A stretch of DNA of 64,000 bases, from positions 16,948-80,947 of the forward strand of contig JAFTUD010000022.1 in the NCBI GenBank assembly GCA_017466455.1, in the 5' to 3' direction. Positions 62,385 to 64,000 of this stretch are shown piece by piece (positions within the stretch are counted from its first letter, which is position 1; each line of letters begins with the position of its first letter). The stretch is from Clostridia bacterium (GTDB taxonomy: Bacteria > Bacillota_A > Clostridia > Oscillospirales > CAG-272). The notes beneath the pieces were generated by a model that was not told the origin of the DNA, ran no database searches, and saw only the letters and a list, made by a program, of their open reading frames with translations. Both the position numbers and the translations under genes were made by a program.

Positions 62385-63839
62385 ATGATAACCCTAAAGC
62401 AAAGGGCAGAAATTGCCGTTCTTTTACTCGGGGAGCTTTGCCCCCCCGAGCTTCAGGTGGCGCTCGGCTGTGGCTACGAGGCGTGTAAAAGGCTGATTTG
62501 CGAGCTTGAGGAAAAGGGCAGACTTTCCCACCTAAAGGGCGATACCTACCGCGCAGGCAAGGCGAATAACGAGCTTGAAAGGCGAATAGGTCATAATAGA
62601 GGCACGCTCGACCCCGACTCCGCAAGAGAAGCAATAGAGGCAATCACCGAGAAAAAGGCGGAGAACGGTCGCGTAAGAGAACGCATAAGAATAAGGAGCA
62701 GAGATGACGACGATGACGACACAGGCTACAAAGGCTCGGTGTATGATACAAGAGCGTATCAGTCAATGGACTTCGGCAAGCTTGAGCGCCCACCCATGTT
62801 CAAAAATCTTAGCGAGGAGTTAAGCGACAAGGAGCAGAGCGACAAAAAAGAGGGCGAGGGCAAAAATGGCACAGACCCCTATGCGGGAATGAGCCTTGCC
62901 GAGCGCTTTGAGGCTCTTAGAAAAAAGTATAAGATGATTGAGGATAGCGATACATCAAGCGATGATGACACCGACGACACCGACGACACCGAGGACACCG
63001 ACAGCGCTTCAGGTGATAGCTCCGATGACGATGATGATTTTGATTGGCTTGACGACGATGATGACGACACCGAGGACGACGACACCGAGGATAATTCAAG
63101 CGACACGGACTCTGATAATGACAGGGGAATAGAGGGGCTTGAAGCGTTTATCACAAGGCGAAGAAGGCTTGCCGACAGAAACTTTGAGCGCAGACGCCTC
63201 TGCACCCGAGAGGGAGCAAATACCGCCGAGGGAATGCTCGGCAACCGTATAGCAGAGGCACTGTTTGACTCGTTCACCGTGCTTTATTCAAACGAGATGT
63301 ATAACATAAACGATACACAAACCTACAATCCTGTGGCGTTTATGGTGAATGAATGCTCGCGTTGGTATTATAGCGATAAGGGGCATACAATATCGCACCT
63401 TATGAAGACCCTTGATGTCACAACCGACCGCGTTTCAAATGCGATTGCCAAGGTTGTAGAGATGTACGATTGCCGTATGGTTGCGGGCGAAATTCTGACT
63501 AAGAAGGAGATTGACCCCGACACGGCGGTTAAACAGCTTATTGAATTTCTCGCAATGATTGAGCATTTAAAAAGGCTTAAGGTCAGCGAAATGTATCTTC
63601 TCGTTTCGCTCGATATGCAGGAGCAGATAAGAGATACCTTTAAAAGGCTCGTTATTGAAAATGCCGAGTGTAATCGCACACAGCTGATTGAAAGAGTAGA
63701 TGAAGCTATAAGGGCACTCACCGCCGAAGGGAGCTACGATAGGGTAGAATGCTTCTGCTATGAGGCAATTCGCGACCACCTCGACGGCTCAACCGATGAT
63801 GAATTTCTATTCTTCAAAGCCTCACTTCTAAACATTTAA
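62385..63839 (+). CDS. Winged-helix protein with long acidic linker
   Basis: A 484-residue protein. Residues 1-60 look like a winged helix-turn-helix (AEIAVLLLGELCPPELQVAL, CKRLICELEEKGRLS). Residues about 105-245 are highly charged and disordered, with Asp/Thr/Ser repeats (D-D-T-D-D-T-D-D-T-E-D-T). The C-terminal 230 residues are helical (EALFDSFTVLYSNEMY, HTISHLMKTLDVTTDRVSNA). It starts 12 bp after the VirD4-like gene with AAGGAGG, so the two are one transcript. No family recognised; the wHTH and acidic linker suggest a DNA-binding partner or chaperone. Confidence 0.65.
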   Translation: MITLKQRAEIAVLLLGELCPPELQVALGCGYEACKRLICELEEKGRLSHLKGDTYRAGKANNELERRIGHNRGTLDPDSAREAIEAITEKKAENGRVRERIRIRSRDDDDDDTGYKGSVYDTRAYQSMDFGKLERPPMFKNLSEELSDKEQSDKKEGEGKNGTDPYAGMSLAERFEALRKKYKMIEDSDTSSDDDTDDTDDTEDTDSASGDSSDDDDDFDWLDDDDDDTEDDDTEDNSSDTDSDNDRGIEGLEAFITRRRRLADRNFERRRLCTREGANTAEGMLGNRIAEALFDSFTVLYSNEMYNINDTQTYNPVAFMVNECSRWYYSDKGHTISHLMKTLDVTTDRVSNAIAKVVEMYDCRMVAGEILTKKEIDPDTAVKQLIEFLAMIEHLKRLKVSEMYLLVSLDMQEQIRDTFKRLVIENAECNRTQLIERVDEAIRALTAEGSYDRVECFCYEAIRDHLDGSTDDEFLFFKASLLNI

Positions 63840-63859
63840 AAATAAAAAACCAACACATC

Positions 63860-64000
63860 TGAAGTGAACCCAAAAGTTTAGACAAAAATTAAATATTAAA
63901 TTGTTTGAGAATGAGCTCGGTACTGTACTGGGCTCATTCCTTTTAGTTTGAGAGAGATCCTCTCATTGTTGTAGTAATGTATGTATTCTTCCAATTTCTC
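63860..64000 (-). mobile_element. End of an IS3-family insertion sequence
   Basis: The element begins at about 63860 with TGAAGTGAACCCAAAAGTTT, consistent with an IS3-type terminal inverted repeat starting TG. It runs out of the window to the right; the other end and target duplication cannot be seen. Confidence 0.75.
63896..64000 (-). CDS. IS3-family transposase (OrfB), C-terminal fragment
   Basis: The minus-strand frame enters from the right edge and ends at TAA (63898-63896). The 34 visible residues, EKLEEYIHYYNNERISLKL and GMSPVQYRAHSQTI, are the characteristic end of the IS150-type rve integrase domain (Y-N-N-E-R-I-x-x-K-L-x-x-x-S-P-V-Q-Y-R). The DDE catalytic residues lie outside the window. 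Confidence 0.85.
   Translation of the reverse strand, partial: EKLEEYIHYYNNERISLKLKGMSPVQYRAHSQTI

Overview
The window is chromosomal DNA from an uncultured-looking Clostridia-type Bacillota, probably gut-associated, and it covers the replication-origin neighbourhood. The evidence is the syntenic set dnaA, dnaN, recF, remB (yaaB), gyrB, gyrA on one side and rpmH, rnpA, yidD, yidC, jag on the other. A noc, parA, parB partition locus, a cluster of parS sites, AGGAGG-type ribosome binding sites and lipobox lipoproteins support this. No tRNA, rRNA, CRISPR array or prophage was seen.

Layout. 1-7 kb: housekeeping genes, mostly on the minus strand (glycerate kinase, a YycJ-type hydrolase, galactokinase, YmdB, RNase Y). 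7-13.5 kb: a flavin-reductase-like protein, a rhamnosidase-like glycoside hydrolase, methylglyoxal synthase and a CotH-type lipoprotein. 13.6-29.8 kb: a minus-strand information-processing block (pgsA, rimO, recX, recA, gyrA, gyrB, remB, recF, dnaN, dnaA) with DnaA boxes at 27.43-27.62 kb. 30.5-39.5 kb: an accessory minus-strand block. Its core combines a Vps4/katanin-like AAA+ ATPase with an MIT-like N-terminus, helical proteins (one resembling ESCRT-III), a cytoplasmic trypsin-like protease and a RuvB-like AAA+ ATPase. 40.7-46.7 kb: noc, five parS-type sites, parA, parB and mscL. 46.9-54.4 kb: a glycosidase-like enzyme, a DUF4143 ATPase cassette, a YgiQ radical-SAM protein carrying an expanded repeat, and a lipoprotein. 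54.5-57.5 kb: the rpmH-jag operon. 58.2-63.8 kb: an unusual cluster with an orphan VirD4/TraG-like ATPase. The right edge holds the end of an IS3-family element.

The most likely undescribed system is the 31-37 kb gene set. Three enzymes (AAA+, protease, AAA+) each carry a short helical N-terminal domain and are encoded with coiled-coil proteins that could be their scaffold or substrate. This is reminiscent of ESCRT-III/Vps4 filament remodelling. The assignment is an inference from sequence pattern and context.

The second striking feature is the intergenic DNA, a mosaic of small structured repeat modules. One family (here E1, seven clear copies, all on the + strand) has covarying stems. In five copies the terminal stem is formed with the last codons or stop codon of the adjacent gene. 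A second family (E2) has several helices that covary between its two copies. Short hairpins separated by a fixed CGATATG or CAATTCATG spacer form arrays at six places. A fourth repeat (7-bp units of the GCGGAAT/TCGGAGT type) has invaded and expanded inside ygiQ.
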